A stretch of 64,000 bases of DNA, taken from Gambelia wislizenii. Lineage: Eukaryota; Chordata; Lepidosauria; Squamata; Crotaphytidae. Each line of letters begins with the position of its first letter. Positions within the stretch are counted from its first letter, which is position 1. The position numbers were made by a program, and so were the translations under genes. The stretch spans positions 38,485,001 through 38,549,000 of the forward strand of contig JAUMIR010000011.1 of the NCBI GenBank assembly GCA_030847615.1, in the 5' to 3' direction. The notes below the pieces were generated by a model. The model ran no database searches and was not told the DNA's origin. It saw only the letters and a list, made by a program, of their open reading frames with translations. Positions 38,712 through 51,650 of this stretch are shown piece by piece.

Positions 38712-39649
38712 TGCTGGACTGTACTGCAATGGTCTCTGCTCCGGGCGCTGCTGCAAATTCTGCTCTGAGTCCGCCAGAATGCAAAGCGCTCGGCTCTCCC
38801 ACTGCAGCAGCTTCAGCAGCACCAGTGGTGTGTTGTGGGATGGGCAGGCAGGCAGGCATCTGTTGGTGGCTGCACCCAGGATTTGCTTGCCTGGACTTGA
38901 AAGTCCCCATCCAAACAGAGGCAGGTATTGCCCAGAAGCGCAAAAGCATCAAAAAATCGTAATAATAATAAAAAACAAAACCCTGACATGATGGGATAGT
39001 GGTGTGTGTATGTGGTGTGTGTGTGTGCCCACATTTCCATGACACTTTTATTTAAAACATTACCAATTCTTCTGAGACAGCCAGTAAATGAGAGGCCGAA
39101 GACCCCAGCTCTGCTTCAGGGTGAGAGGTTGGTTTTAAAACATTGCAGAACTATTTGATGTTTCAAAATGGGATTGCCTAAAATGAGCAGGAGCCTTTGT
39201 TTTGAAAAGGTGTTTTTCTTTTTTAAAAAACAGAGGAAAATTGAGATACGTATTAAACTGCAAATGGCAGCTATACTGCACTGTATTAAAAGAGGCATTC
39301 TCCCTTCTCTTGGGCCCTTGGTGATGGTGGTTGGGGTATGCCTCTTTGAGGAGGTGGCGGAGGGGGCAAGTGAGCACCACCAAGCCAGTGACAAAAAAAG
39401 ACCCCCCCACACACACACATTAAAAGCTTTTGGCTCCAGCTTCAAGCAGTGGACCCATCTCTCAGGAGAAGCAGAGGAGTAAAAATATGACTAAATAATC
39501 ATGATAGAAGCATGTGCGTGTTTGTATGTTTGTGTGTGAGAGAGAGTATTCAATCACTTTATTAAATCTATTTCAATGTTACAGTATCCTTTGAGTTTTT
39601 CCCCAGAAAACAGTGTTGCTTTATTAATGGATGTCTATGTATCTTAGCA

Positions 39650-39900
39650 TGTTGTTGTTGTTGTTGGTGTGTGCCTTCAAGTCATTTCTGACTTAAGGCA
39701 ACCCTAAGGCAAACCTGTGACAGGGTTTTCTTGGCAGCATTTGTTCAGAGGGGGTTTGCCCTTGCCTTCCTCTGAGGCTGAGAGAGTGTGACTGACTTGC
39801 CCAAGGTCACCCAGTGGGTTTCTGTGGATGAGTGGGGATTTGAATCCTAGTCTCCCAGTGTCCTGGTGCAATGCTCAAACCACTATACCACACTGGCTCT
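39650..39900 (-). mobile_element. Sauria-type SINE, full length
   Basis: This is one of the best copies in the window: a gtt repeat, then tgtgccttcaagtcatttct, ttcctctgaggctgagagag, tgcccaaggtcacccagtgg and head aaccactataccacactggc. Confidence 0.85.
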
Positions 39901-40321
39901 CATCCTAGCATATAAGAGAAGTGGAAAAGTGGCAAACTTGCTTGTAAGAGTGGATGTGAGGGTGATCTGGTTGCGACATCTGTCACCCCATTGATCACCA
40001 GGGTTGATTTGGCTGATCTGAATGGCGAAGTGGGTGTCCCCTTCCATGCTCACTGCTCCATGTGCCTCCTTCCCAAAGCTGCACGTTCAGTGGAAGAGGA
40101 TGACCATCCCAGAGAGAAGGAGTGTACCGCTCTTCGGTCGAGGGTACAGGAGAGCTGGTAAAAGAGATTATGGGTGTAACAGTTCCAAACTAATTCACAG
40201 AACTTTCATTAGCCTGAAAGTGAAGTTGAATAGGCAGATGTGGGAAAGTGCCTTAAATTTGTAATGTGGACACATCTCAGAAGCTTGAGGCCTTGGGATC
40301 CCATGCCTTGTGCATAGACCA

Positions 40322-41415
<1,094 letters not shown>

Positions 41416-42299
41416 CGCTTTAAGCCAAAAAAAGCCCCTCAAAACCCCACGCCAAAAGGCAGCTCCCCCCTTGACTGATCCTCTCTCTAGAGCCCAGAGA
41501 CCATTGAACCCTCGAACCTTGGACCTCCTCTCCTCCCTCGCTCTCCAAACTGTGAACCCTCTCCGGCTCCTCCTGAGTCACACCAACCCTTTCTCCTGAC
41601 AGTACCGCACAGCTTTTCCCAGATTGTGGACTTGGACGCTGTTATGTGTGTGTTTCTGTTGGGAGGGGGGCATGTGGGGAGATTTATATTCTGGGGTGTG
41701 TGTGGGGGGATAATCTGCCAGTATTAACCAGCAATGCAATATTATGGGGAGCGTTGGGATGGGCACTCATACTGGGCTGCTGGCTGCTTATTGCCCTTTG
41801 CCTCTGCCCGTGCGGGTGGGATTTGCTTAGACCTATGCTAAGGGATTTTGGGGGGCAGGATCCTGGATTGGTGGAGTTGAGGGGAGTGAGTAAGAGGGCA
41901 AAAAGATCCAGCGAGCCTCCCTGCCACAGACATATTAACAATAGCTTCTGTTAAGCAGCTTAACGTATAGACTGCCAATGCTTTGGAAGGGTGAACAAGA
42001 GAGCACATGCCTCCCCGCCGTGTGATTGTTTCCCCCATTTTTCCTGATGTACGCAAGGGCAGTAATCCCATTTCTGTTGCTTGGAGGGATGAGCTAGATG
42101 ACCCAGGGACCCTGGGTTTGGGAAGGGCCATAGGGTAGAGGGCACCCGTGTTGCACACAGATAGCCCCAGCTTGGACAGCCTGCTGTCTCTTGTCCAAAG
42201 GATTCCAGGTAGGATTGCAGGGGAAGTGTGTGAGGAAGACCCTTTTGCACCTGGGACCCTGGGAGGCAGTAGGGACTAGTGGCTTGCTTGTCTGCAGGG

Positions 42300-42405
42300 T
42301 GCTAAATCAGCTTTGGGTTTTAGTGTGAACCCCCTCCTCCCAAACAGGGCCAGCACCTCTGATAGCTTCTTTTAAGTTCCTACTCAACCCCAGAGTGGAT
42401 TTACA
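42300..42405. repeat. Palindromic dispersed repeat (copy 5), in the 3'UTR
   Basis: The landmarks are tttgggttttagtgtgaacc, ccagcacctctgatagc and caaccccagagtggattta. Confidence 0.5.
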
Positions 42406-43309
42406 CACACATACACATGCACACACATGCACCATGGACGTGGAAGCTGCTAGCTGCACTTGTTGAGCTGGTGGTGCAAGCACAGAAAATACTAGACTAG
42501 GTGTGCCAGTAGCCAGACAGCCTAAAAAGTGGGGTATACAGAAAATAATGGGGATACATGACAGAGCCATGTCTGGAAAAGAAGTCAGCTGTAACTCCTG
42601 GCATTTTTAATTTGGGAAGAGAAACTTTGGGGTGTTGCAGGGTTACAGAAGATTACAGATCAGGCTCACTGGAGAGGTGACTAGGAGGGACCACTTCTCC
42701 CCAGAGCTTGGAGGCATTGCTATTTTGGACTACAACTCCCGGGTTCTCCCAGCCAGCATGGTCTCATGTATCACACCGCTGCCCTGGCTGAACGTGGCTA
42801 AAGCCATGGGAAAGCGGGCTTAGTAGAGAGTCCTGCTCCCCCTACTATCCCCTGTGTCCCAGTCTTGCAAGATGGAAGCCTCTGTCTCATGAGTGAAGAT
42901 CTCACCCGGAAATCTTGCAATGGTTGATGTCCCTGGCCACAGAAAGATCCAGAGTCTTCTAACACTGGCCCAAAAGGCAAATGTGATCCTGTGTAGGAGA
43001 CTCACTCTGTTGCACAACCTCCCTGACCCAAAGAAGTGCAATTCTATTATTTTTGGGGGGGGGGGTGGTTGTGTCCTTCACACAGGAAAAGCAGGAGCTG
43101 AACATCTTTGCCTGGGATTTACCTTGTCCATAACTTGATTGGCAGGTGACTGGGAGTTGGGGGAGTGGAAGGACCCACTTGCCTTCATCTGATCATTGCC
43201 TCCCCCCAAGCTGTGATGCATCCATCTTTGGAACTCACATTCATTTTACCTGGGGGATGGGATTCAGGGGTTTTGGACCTCCCAAAATCAGTTCCCCAAA
43301 CCCAGCTTC

Positions 43310-43445
43310 CATGTCAGTAGGGTAGTCAATCCGTTTCAGGTTCCAGTCCAAACCTGAAAGGAGGTACAACCTGTTCCAAGGATAAGGGTTCAGTAACTTG
43401 GAGAAGTCCTTCAGAGTTGATGCTAAAATCCGGGTTTGCCCCAAT
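43310..43445. repeat. Palindromic dispersed repeat (copy 6), in the 3'UTR
   Basis: The landmarks are caggttccagtccaaacctg, aaggataagggttcag and gatgctaaaatccgggttt. The copy is diverged but its fold-back order is kept. Confidence 0.45.
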
Positions 43446-44333
43446 AATAGCCACCATTAGAGGTTCGGAGGGATTGACCAGAAGGGGAGGGGACTGAGAC
43501 CTTCATGCCTGCTATGTCCTCACAATGCAGACCTCCCAGGTCTTCCTAGGTGTTTAGTAGATGCAAGAGGAACTGTGAAGCTCTTGAGATCCACCTTGGC
43601 TAGCATCCCAGTTGCCACTGTGGCCAAGTGCCTCTTGGAAGTCCTCATGCAAGACAGGGAGGAGCAGCAGACCTCCTCCCATCATTGCTCCCGTGCTGAT
43701 TTTTAGTGGTACAGTGCCTCTGAGCATGGAGGTTCTACACAGCCATTGTAGGGAAATAGCTCATAATAGTTGTGGCTTCCCAGATCTGATCTCCCTGGAT
43801 GGCTCTCAAGAAAAAGTCGCCTTTGATTTTGGTTAGGAGTGAGGAGAGGGATTTTGGGGTGTGTATAGAAGTGGGCTCCTGGTTCAGCATCCTCATAAAA
43901 GGGATGTGGTGATGTACCTGAGGTGGGCGAGGGTGGGTTGGGGGGGGGAAACAGAGAGCCCCCTCAGAGAGTTGTGCACGTAAGATGTAAACATTAGCCC
44001 CTTAGGAAGTTTCCCTGTCCAGTGTTGTTCTTCACTTTAGAGTAGGAGGAAAGGGCCATACCGAATGAAAAAGTGGGCATGTGTTGCAGCAGTGAGCGGC
44101 ATTTCCAATATGCCCAGAGCTAAGATTACTTCTTCTTTTTGAATTTACAGGGCAGGTGGGAGGTGGTGGTGGTGGGGAGTAAAGAAGCAATTCCCCTCCC
44201 GACTTTGGCAGCAAACTTTTTCAAAATGCCTCTTTCTAAAATATGGCACTACACTCTGTATGTTCGGGCGGGAGGGTGGGTTGGGGAGAGGCTGACTGGC
44301 TGATGCTTTAGCAAGCCTTGGGGGACTCTGTGT

Positions 44334-44339
44334 AATAAA
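44334..44339 (+). terminator. Poly(A) signal of the KCTD12-like gene
   Basis: AATAAA is followed 25-50 bases later by a pyrimidine-rich stretch (ctcctcttgttttccctcg). A second AATAAA lies at 44399-44404 and could be an alternative. Confidence 0.6.
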
Positions 44340-44669
44340 GGAATGAAAGAAGAGTCACATTCTCCTCTTGTTTTCCCTCGGGGGTCAGGGAAAATAGAAA
44401 TAAAACTCCTTCTGCTCACCCCCATATTGTGGCATTAGTATTCCCCTTTAAAGTACGCCCTTCTTTGTGAGATGGAAAGCGCTGAACCAGAAGTGCATTG
44501 TAGGAATGGCTGGCATGCAGACACTCCCTCGCTGTGCAAAATATTTGCAGAGATGGTGCTCTAAAGTGGACCGAAAGGCCTTGCATAAGCCAAAGCCCTT
44601 GTGTGTGACAGCCGACCCCCAGGCGCCGACTGGCATGATGCTATGGAAGGCCCACAAACAGTCTACATT

Positions 44670-44965
44670 ATTATTTTATGATTATTATCTTTATTTCTAT
44701 CCCACTTTTCCCTTGACTTGGGACTCAAAGTGGCATACAATAAAAAGACATTGTTAAAATCAGAAAAATACAGAAGTTAAAACACAATTCCTGTAGCCAG
44801 CTCCTGTTAGCCATCTGGCTGCAGCTCTTTGAACCAGTTGGAGTTTCCAAACACTCTTCAAAGGCAGCCACATGTAGAGCACATTATAGTAATCCAACCG
44901 GGATGTAACTAAGGCATGCACACAAAAGTTTATCATTCATCTTAATTTTCAGATGGCTGAGATTA
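44670..44965. mobile_element. LINE 3'UTR-type repeat
   Basis: The words tctatcccacttttccct and caaagtggcatacaataaaa, then acattatagtaatccaacc, are known pieces of an L2-like 3' end. It is preceded by an ATT-rich tract. Confidence 0.5.
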
Positions 44966-46824
44966 AATGATCACAGGTGCATTAGAGGGAGAAGATCTCA
45001 GGGCGGGGGACGGCTGGCTAAGGAATGGATTGCTGAACGCCTGGCAGGTAGAGAACGGAGGGGCATGAGATTCACAGCAGGAAAATGGTGGGCGGGGAAA
45101 AGGCTATTCATCATATTTTAAGTATTCCTGCCATACCTTTTGGAGCAAAGGGACTGCAAGGCTGCTTTACAAATATTTAACACAAAAAGAAAGCATAGTC
45201 AATGAAATGGTATAATTGAAAAATAATTGACCCACTGAGCAGTTTTCTAAAAGCAGGCAGCAAGGAGAAGTGATGTAGGTGCTTAGCCTCTCTGGCCTCC
45301 AGTTTGCAGTGAACAGATTGCAAGGACCCTCTGTGATGGATGCTTTATTGCAAATGAATAGAAGTGAACGGTAGCATGTCATTGACAGATCTGAAGCATT
45401 TCTGCCAAACCATCACCCTTAGTATTTTTTTATAGTTTCATTTTCCCCCTTCCACCAACAGTTCCGCTCTCCCCCCTCCACCAGGTATAATTGGGCCTGA
45501 CCTTCCCAGTCCTCACTCCCTCTTTGTTCCCAGGCCAGGTTGACCTTGAGACCTGATAGCAAGCAGTACCAAGTGCATGCCAATTCTTCGCTCATGTCAA
45601 GACTCTGGCTGGCTGGCAGGCTTCTGGCCTAACTATAGCCAACTAACAAAACTTGACCTAACTATGGCTAACTAACAGCCAGAGGCATGACACCCACCTG
45701 CGCAGTTAAAGCCCCTCGGTTGCCTTGGTTCCTGAGATTCCTCCCCCTTGCTCTGAGGAGCAGAGAAGAGGGGCCAGGCCCTGGATCTGCCAGCCCTTGA
45801 TGGGTGGACTTGACAGTCTGGAGAAAAAAGGAACATGTGCTTCCCTCCAGCAGTTAATAGCCACAGTGCCTGCTACTCTCAGACAAAGGGAGAAACTTCT
45901 TTGCCATTCTTCTGCTTGCTTTCCTCTTTGCTATAAAACACAAAGCCACAGGGATGTGAGGAATGTGGGCTGCATTTCTCCAAAACCAAAACAGAACAGA
46001 GCCCTATAAAACAGAGCACAGCAGCAGTGGAATCTCAGTGTTCCCCCAGCCCTGGTTTGGATGAGTTCCTAGCCTGCTTGAAGTCATTCTGCCAAGGCCA
46101 AGCCCCTTCCTCCAAAGGCCAGAGAACTGGACGCTGCCCAGGGAAACCCTCCAGCAGGAATGCCCCTCCTGTGGCTGCTGCAGCCATGGCAGCTAGCTAT
46201 TTGCCGCTTGACATCAAGAGAGCACCCTGCATGTTGTTCTAACCTGGCATTTGTGGTTGCCCCCACTGTTTTCTCCTATTCCCCAGATGGTTCTTGTGGA
46301 AGCTGGAAAGAGGAGAGCTTCACCAGGGTGGGAAAGAGATGTGAGTGGAGGCCGGATGCTTCGGAGGGCGGCTGATGCAGAGCTTACTCAGTTACATATG
46401 GCTCAGTTACCCTGGGGCTTTGTTGGTGTGGTAGTCAAGGCTTGGAGACTTTAAAAGCAGTGGTGGGTAAAGTGTGGACAGGGTTCTGAGGCTGCTGGTA
46501 TGTCTCTAACCCCCTTTTTCCTCCCCCCAAAAAGGATGAAGGACTTCTCTTAATTAGGCTACCACCCTCCTGCACTGCTTAGTGTCCCCAAATACCTGTG
46601 TTTCCCAACCAAGGGCTGCATGAGGAGCAGAAGCATTAAACAAGGCCAGCTTTCCATGCTTCCATGTTCCCTAAGATGCTCTTGGCTGTGTGGCTCTTAG
46701 CATCATCCATCAAGAGGTTTTGTGTAGCTATTCTGTCTTCCCCTTCCTTAACAGTTTTTTTTTTTTTTTGAGAGAGAGAGAAGAGGGGAGGGAAGTGTGG
46801 AAACAGCAGTTGAAAAACATGAGA
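44966..46824. other. No recognised gene or repeat
   Basis: At 45599-45672 the phrase ggccaactaactat-like units repeat (taactatagccaactaacaa and taactatggctaactaacag), a tiny direct repeat. A T-run and GA-run lie at 46748-46790. No coding signal is seen. Confidence 0.35.
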
Positions 46825-46985
46825 AGATTACAGATGAGAGCCATAATTTGGACACAGGCACATGCCATAAAATTCTGAGTTTGGAGAAGGGTGGATTGCA
46901 CAATAAAACCCACACCTGGAAACACATGCTTCAGAATTTTGTGGCGCGTGCCTATGCCCAGGTTATTGCTCTTATCTGTAATCTC
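46825..46985. repeat. Inverted repeat (about 58 bp arms, 45 bp loop)
   Basis: The left arm (gattacagatgagagccata ... cataaaattctgag) pairs with the right arm (cttcagaattttgtgg ... ttgctcttatctgtaatct). The arms match with a few mismatches. No target duplication was recognised. Confidence 0.75.
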
Positions 46986-47358
46986 TGGCTGTAATCTCCA
47001 GATGTATTTATTTGAATTTCTTCTCATACTACTGCTGTGCCATCCCAGCTGGCTCCAGTGGCCGGGGAGGTCTGGGCATTTGGTGGGCCACCAAAGTCAG
47101 CAGAGTCCCTCTGCCATGGCTATGTGCAAGCAAACCCCTTCCAAGAGCACAACGAAACAAAGCCCCAGCAATCTTATGTAGGGCAGGCTAGAGTCATCCC
47201 GAGGCAGTTCTTGGTTTGTGCTTAGGTTCTCGGATCCCAGGGCCCAGTTCTTCTTTTCCAGTCCTCAGGGTGAAAGGGAAGAATCCCAGGGCCAGAGTAA
47301 TGCCTTGAAAATATCTATCTATCCATCCAGCCATTGGTTGATCAATTGATAGGTATAG

Positions 47359-47660
47359 CTATATAGTTGGCCCTCAACTTTTCAGGGGTTAGGGGGACAG
47401 GATCCCCACAAAAGTGGAAAAACTGCAAATATACTCCTGCTATTTTTTTTTTCTCCAGAACACTTCTCTAGGCATTTGTAGGTCCTCTAGCATGATTCTA
47501 TAAATTGACCATAGAATTGTGCTGGAGGACCTACAAATACCTAGAGAGAACATTTTTTTTGGTAGCATATTGGGCAGTAATGGATGCCATGGAAAATACA
47601 GTAGTCCATGAATAATCAAAACCATGAATGCTTAACTCACAAATGTGGAGGGACAACTGT
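47359..47660. mobile_element. Tigger-like MITE with a central hairpin
   Basis: The left end (agttggccctcaacttttc) and right end (aaatgtggagggacaactg) are those of the TA-flanked family seen at 2621. At the centre, arms 47466-47502 and 47508-47548 form an almost perfect hairpin of about 38 pairs with a loop of a few bases. Confidence 0.7.
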
Positions 47661-48058
47661 ACAGATGTGTGTCTCCCTTGTTTGTTAGACTTAGCATTTC
47701 TAATTCAAATGGCATACTCTGTGCAACTGTAGTTGATGCTCAATGTAGCACGCTTAACAAGATCACTGGGCTGTAGCCCTTCTGCCGTCACCCTTGTAAC
47801 ATCCCTAAGGCGCACCCACTGTGACATCACAAGGGCTCATCCCATCATTTCGGGTCTCAGGGCCTGACCTGGCAACTCCATTTGTGCATCCCCAGATGAG
47901 AACGCTTCCTTCCAAAGGGAAGAACTGGTATGAAAAGTACAAGCAGTTGTCTGTGGACTGTTGCCACTCCAAAAGCCATCAGCTGCCAGTCCAAATTTCC
48001 AGGAATGAAAGGAACAGTCTTAGCCAATGGGCACAAATATCTTACTGGTCCCTTGCAG
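47661..48058. other. Unassigned, TGCA-like texture
   Basis: 47690-47810 has tgtgcaactgtagttgatgc and similar words, a weak relative of the TGCA-rich family. 47814-47860 resembles the left part of 2045-2372. Confidence 0.3.
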
Positions 48059-48059
48059 G

Positions 48060-48094
<35 letters not shown>
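48059..48094. repeat. (GT)n microsatellite
   Basis: The tract is a pure GT run of about 17 units. Confidence 0.95.
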
Positions 48095-48097
<3 letters not shown>

Positions 48098-49714
48098 GCT
48101 GCCCAGCCCCCAGAGAAGTTGAGAAGCACCATGCCACACCACCCTGGTGCTGAATATCAACATGGTGTAACCAATGGTGTCTCTGCTCATGTGCCCGCTG
48201 CTTATTGCTTCCTTGTGCAATTGGGAATAATAATCCACAGGGGCTGTTTCTGCAACCCCAGTGAATCAGCAGGGACCCTAAAGGTGCTGAAAAGGAATAT
48301 GTAACTGCCCGTGAAGTAGTTACACTTGCGGAACTCTATTTATGCAACTGTGAACTCAACATGCCTGTTGTGTAATGACCAAAAAAGCACCATGACAATA
48401 TTTGCATCTTAGAGGTCATGCTTTGGGCAGCCAGAACATTCCACACCTCTTGAATTTGGGGTGTGACAGGTAGTGGTGGCATCATGCTTGGAACCAAAAT
48501 GGGTCTCCGATTTCATCCCCTCCTGGGTCACTTTTCAACTTGGCCCTCATGGCAAAGTGAGCGTTGATACAGATCCAACTGGATGTTGAGTGATGCTCCA
48601 CTAAGCACAAGGCGGAGGGAAACTGGCCCTTCAGGTGACTAGATTTAAACTCCCTTGCCATTGGCCAGGCTGGCCAGGCCTTCTGGGAGGTGAAGTCCAT
48701 CCACATGTCCAAGAGAGCCAAAGTTTCCCTATCCCAGATGCTATGCAACACCCACACACATATGCAATGACCCATGGGTCCAATTTGGACAGGAGCCAAA
48801 AGGAAAAGAGATGCAGGTGGGACGGAACTTGATAAAGTTGTTTGCTGGAGCAACTCAGGGACCAGTCGTCCAAAAAATTAACTACTTAAGTTCTGGGAGG
48901 GAGATCATTGCTGGCCATAAGCCTTCCCTCAGGGACTTTCCTTAGTCAGGAAAGGAAGAAAGCTTGCTTTCATTCCCCTGCCAACATGCATTTCCCCCAC
49001 CACCACCTTTCTGCGCTCTCTCGGTGCTCTGCCTGCTCTTCTCTTTCTAATTTATTGCAAGCCCACCAGGACACCCCTCCCTCAGATGTAGGAGGGGAGC
49101 AGAAAAGGCTCTGAATCTGGAACCCAGCTGTCTTTCTGCCCCATGAAGTCCTTGCCACTAATTCCTCCCAGCTGCAAAGAGCTGGCTGCGTTCCCTGGGT
49201 GGAGGGCGGCTGGCTGCTGAACAGTGTTAAATGCATTTTGCAACAGCCTCAAAGTCATCTGCATTTCCTTCGTTTCCTCTCAGTGGCCTCCAAAATGGGA
49301 CCAATTTTTTTTTAATCCATCCATTTAAAGTGCTTTAAACAACGGGGTTTGACACCCCACCCCCACCCCAACACAGATAGATTGGACAAGAACTCTGCAG
49401 TCCAAATGGGCAACTTGTGTGTAGGTGGAACTGGTCCTTGCTCCCTGACTTCCAGTGGAAAGATCAGCAGTGAAAACTGGCCAGTGATTAAATCCATATC
49501 AAAGCCTGACGTTCATCCCGTCAAGGAATGGGTTACCAAGGAAAATGTGTGCAAGGTTAAGAAATCATCATCAGGGAGAATTATACAAAAAGCAGGAGGA
49601 GGGAAAGGAATTGAAGTGAGAGGAGGAGGGTGGGGGCCCAGGGCAACAAAAGATATTTAAAAAGGGCCCCTGGTAAAGAAAGGGTTAAGAACCACTGCTC
49701 TAAACCATTTTTAA
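48095..49714. other. Palindromic repeat at 48650-48740; otherwise unrecognised
   Basis: 48650-48740 (ggccaggctggccaggcctt, ctgggaggtgaagtccatc) is a unit of the family at 5368. 49210-49290 (aaatgcattttgcaacagc; aagtcatctgcatttcc) has a regulatory look. No coding signal is present. Confidence 0.35.
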
Positions 49715-49940
49715 GAGAACCAGCATGGAGTAGTGGTTTAGAATATTGGACTACAGCTCTGGAAGACCAGAGTTCAAATCCCCGTTCAACTGTGAAAAAA
49801 ACACTGGGTTATCTTGGGCAGGTCACACTTTCTCAGCCCCCGAGGAAGGCCATGGCAAAGCTTCTTGGGTGAAATCTGGCCAGCAAAAGCATGAGAGACG
49901 GTCCCCATGAGTCAGGGTCCACTTGAAAGCCCCCATCAAG
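49715..49940 (+). mobile_element. Sauria-type SINE
   Basis: The head (accagcatggagtagtggt, ttggactacagctctgg), body (cttgggcaggtcacactttc) and degraded tail (ccccatgagtcagggtcc) run in plus-strand order. Confidence 0.78.
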
Positions 49941-50220
49941 GAGGCCATCCTTGCCCAAGAGCTGAAGAGGCTGAGCCTTTTCTTCCCATGCCTCCTCCTG
50001 ACTTCATTTTTGGTTTTTAAAGTGTATTGAAAGTAGGATTACAAAGAAATCTTTCCCACTTTCCCCCTTGGTCCTCAGCTTACTTCAGTTGCTACAAACT
50101 GAGTCCAAAGTGCAAAAGTAGTTTGCACTCCATTAACTCAGCAAGGTGGAGGGAAATCTTGCCCTTCCCAGGAGGCTCAGGCAAAAGCAAACTGCTGTAG
50201 CTCTCTCCAGCTTGCCTGTT

Positions 50221-50830
50221 CATTATTAACTTTTGCAATCTTGACCACTCTTGGATGTTGGCTGGCCACCCATGTCCTGGTTTTCTTCTGTGTGATGTTG
50301 GAGGCCATGTAATGCACTAATAGGAATGATTCCCCCCTTTGAGCCCATGCAGTTCCTTTTGCTTTTTGGCAAGGCAGGGGTAATAATTTTATCCTTCTAA
50401 AAGCACAATATGTGCTCCACAGAGCAAGCCTCTCCCATCCTTCCTCTCAAACAGGAATGGAAAGAATATTCGCTGTTCTTTTTTCCACCTGTCCAAAAGA
50501 AAGAGTTTCCTGTCAAAAGGAATAAACAAAGCAGAGGACTGTTTGCGCAGTTTTCTCCTTGTAGTCGGCATCCTGTAATGTTTAGGGGAATTATTTGGTG
50601 CAGAAATATATACAGATTTTTGTGTGTGTGCAGGAAACAAGTTTTTTTCCCCCAGTGCAAAACCCATATTTCTTTTGCACAGAAAAGCCATGTGGTACAG
50701 AAGAATTCCCTGGAATGTGCAAATATGGGGATAATATGGTACAGAAATATTTGTCCCCACAGTGGGGAGGAAATCATGGAAAGTACCCTTCTTTGCAAAT
50801 ACTTGAAGATTTGCACTCCCCCTCCCAAAT
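50221..50830. repeat. Two dispersed repeats
   Basis: 50221-50312 (cattattaacttttgcaatc, ttgaccactcttggatgttg) is a diverged copy of the repeat at 18608. 50560-50830 is the largest GCAGAAA-type quasi-tandem segment, with gtgcagaaatatatacag, tgcaggaaacaag, tggtacagaagaattcc and tggtacagaaatatttg. Confidence 0.4.
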
Positions 50831-51210
50831 AACCTTTACTTTTGAATGCTGGTCTGAGCAGCTGGAAAAGGAAATCAAAAGACAGAGCTCAGCATGTTGA
50901 CGCTTGCCCAATACAGCCCCTGAGCGTGCATGCGGCACTTCCTTTTCGGAGAGCAAACTGCAACACATCCTCCACCCAGTCCTGTGGGTGAGCAAGCTGT
51001 CTACCACAAACCCGGCTCCTTTCCTCCTCAAAATGCTACAGAGCAAATGGAGGTTGTGACCCACACGTGATAAAAAATTTCAAGTGTGTGCAAGGAGAAG
51101 GCTGCTCCAGAAACTGCAGGAGATTTTTATTTTATTTTATTTTACAAAGAAAGATCTTTTTGTCAGGCCTGCTGCATTTCAAGGCAACCAGGCAGGTCTG
51201 TTATGCAAGA
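50831..51210. other. No recognised feature
   Basis: Only a ttttattttatttta run at 51126-51145 stands out. Confidence 0.35.
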
Positions 51211-51400
51211 TGGTACAGAGTCAGGTCAACCCTGGTTAGGACTTGGATGGGAGACCACCACCAAATCCCAGGTTCTGTGGGCTCTTATTTCAGAGGAAGG
51301 AACTGGCAAATCCATTTGTGAGGATTCCTTGGCTAAGAAAACCCTACAAAATTCATGGGGTTGCCATAAATCGACAGGTGACATGAAGGCACATATGCAC
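51211..51400 (+). mobile_element. 5S rRNA-derived SINE (5S-Sauria type)
   Basis: The head copies the 3' half of 5S rRNA (ctggttaggacttggatggg, then agaccaccaccaaatccc), a mark of class 3 SINEs. The body resembles the Sauria body (cagaggaaggaactggcaaa, ggctaagaaaaccctac) and the tail the Bov-B end (ggttgccataaatcgacagg, tgacatgaaggcac). The 5' part of the 5S unit is missing. Confidence 0.75.
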
Positions 51401-51439
51401 ACAAGATCTGATCTTGGTCCCTTTTCCGCAAATGCTGCA

Positions 51440-51650
51440 GGCTAGAACTTCCAGAGCATGGGGCAAGGCGACTTTTTGGACTATCACTTCCAGAATCCCC
51501 CAACCATCATAGCTGGCTGGGGGGTTCTGGGACTGACAGTCCCAAAAGAGGAGCCTTCCAAGCCCAGAAGGACTGCCAAGGAATCCCAGGTGCTTTAGGC
51601 TCTATTTCAGAGGAAGGAACTGGCAAAACCATTTTTGGCATAGAAAACAG
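51440..51650 (+). mobile_element. Palindromic repeat followed by a 5S SINE scrap
   Basis: 51440-51555 is a good palindromic unit (gactatcacttccagaatcc; gttctgggactgacagtccc). 51570-51650 (aggaatcccaggtgctttag; cagaggaaggaactggcaaa) is the middle of a second 5S-headed SINE. Confidence 0.55.

Larger units (their letters stand above)
41416..44360 (+). other. 3'UTR of the KCTD12-like gene (predicted)
   Basis: No AATAAA is seen between the stop at 41413-41415 and 44334, so a 3'UTR of about 2.9 kb is likely; long 3'UTRs are normal for this subfamily. It contains a GC-rich start, a palindromic unit (42718-42765) and two palindromic dispersed repeats listed below. The exact end is not proved. Confidence 0.55.

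Noticed and set aside
51211..51400. 5S rRNA gene
   Set aside because: Only the 3' half of 5S is present and it is fused to a SINE body and Bov-B-like tail.
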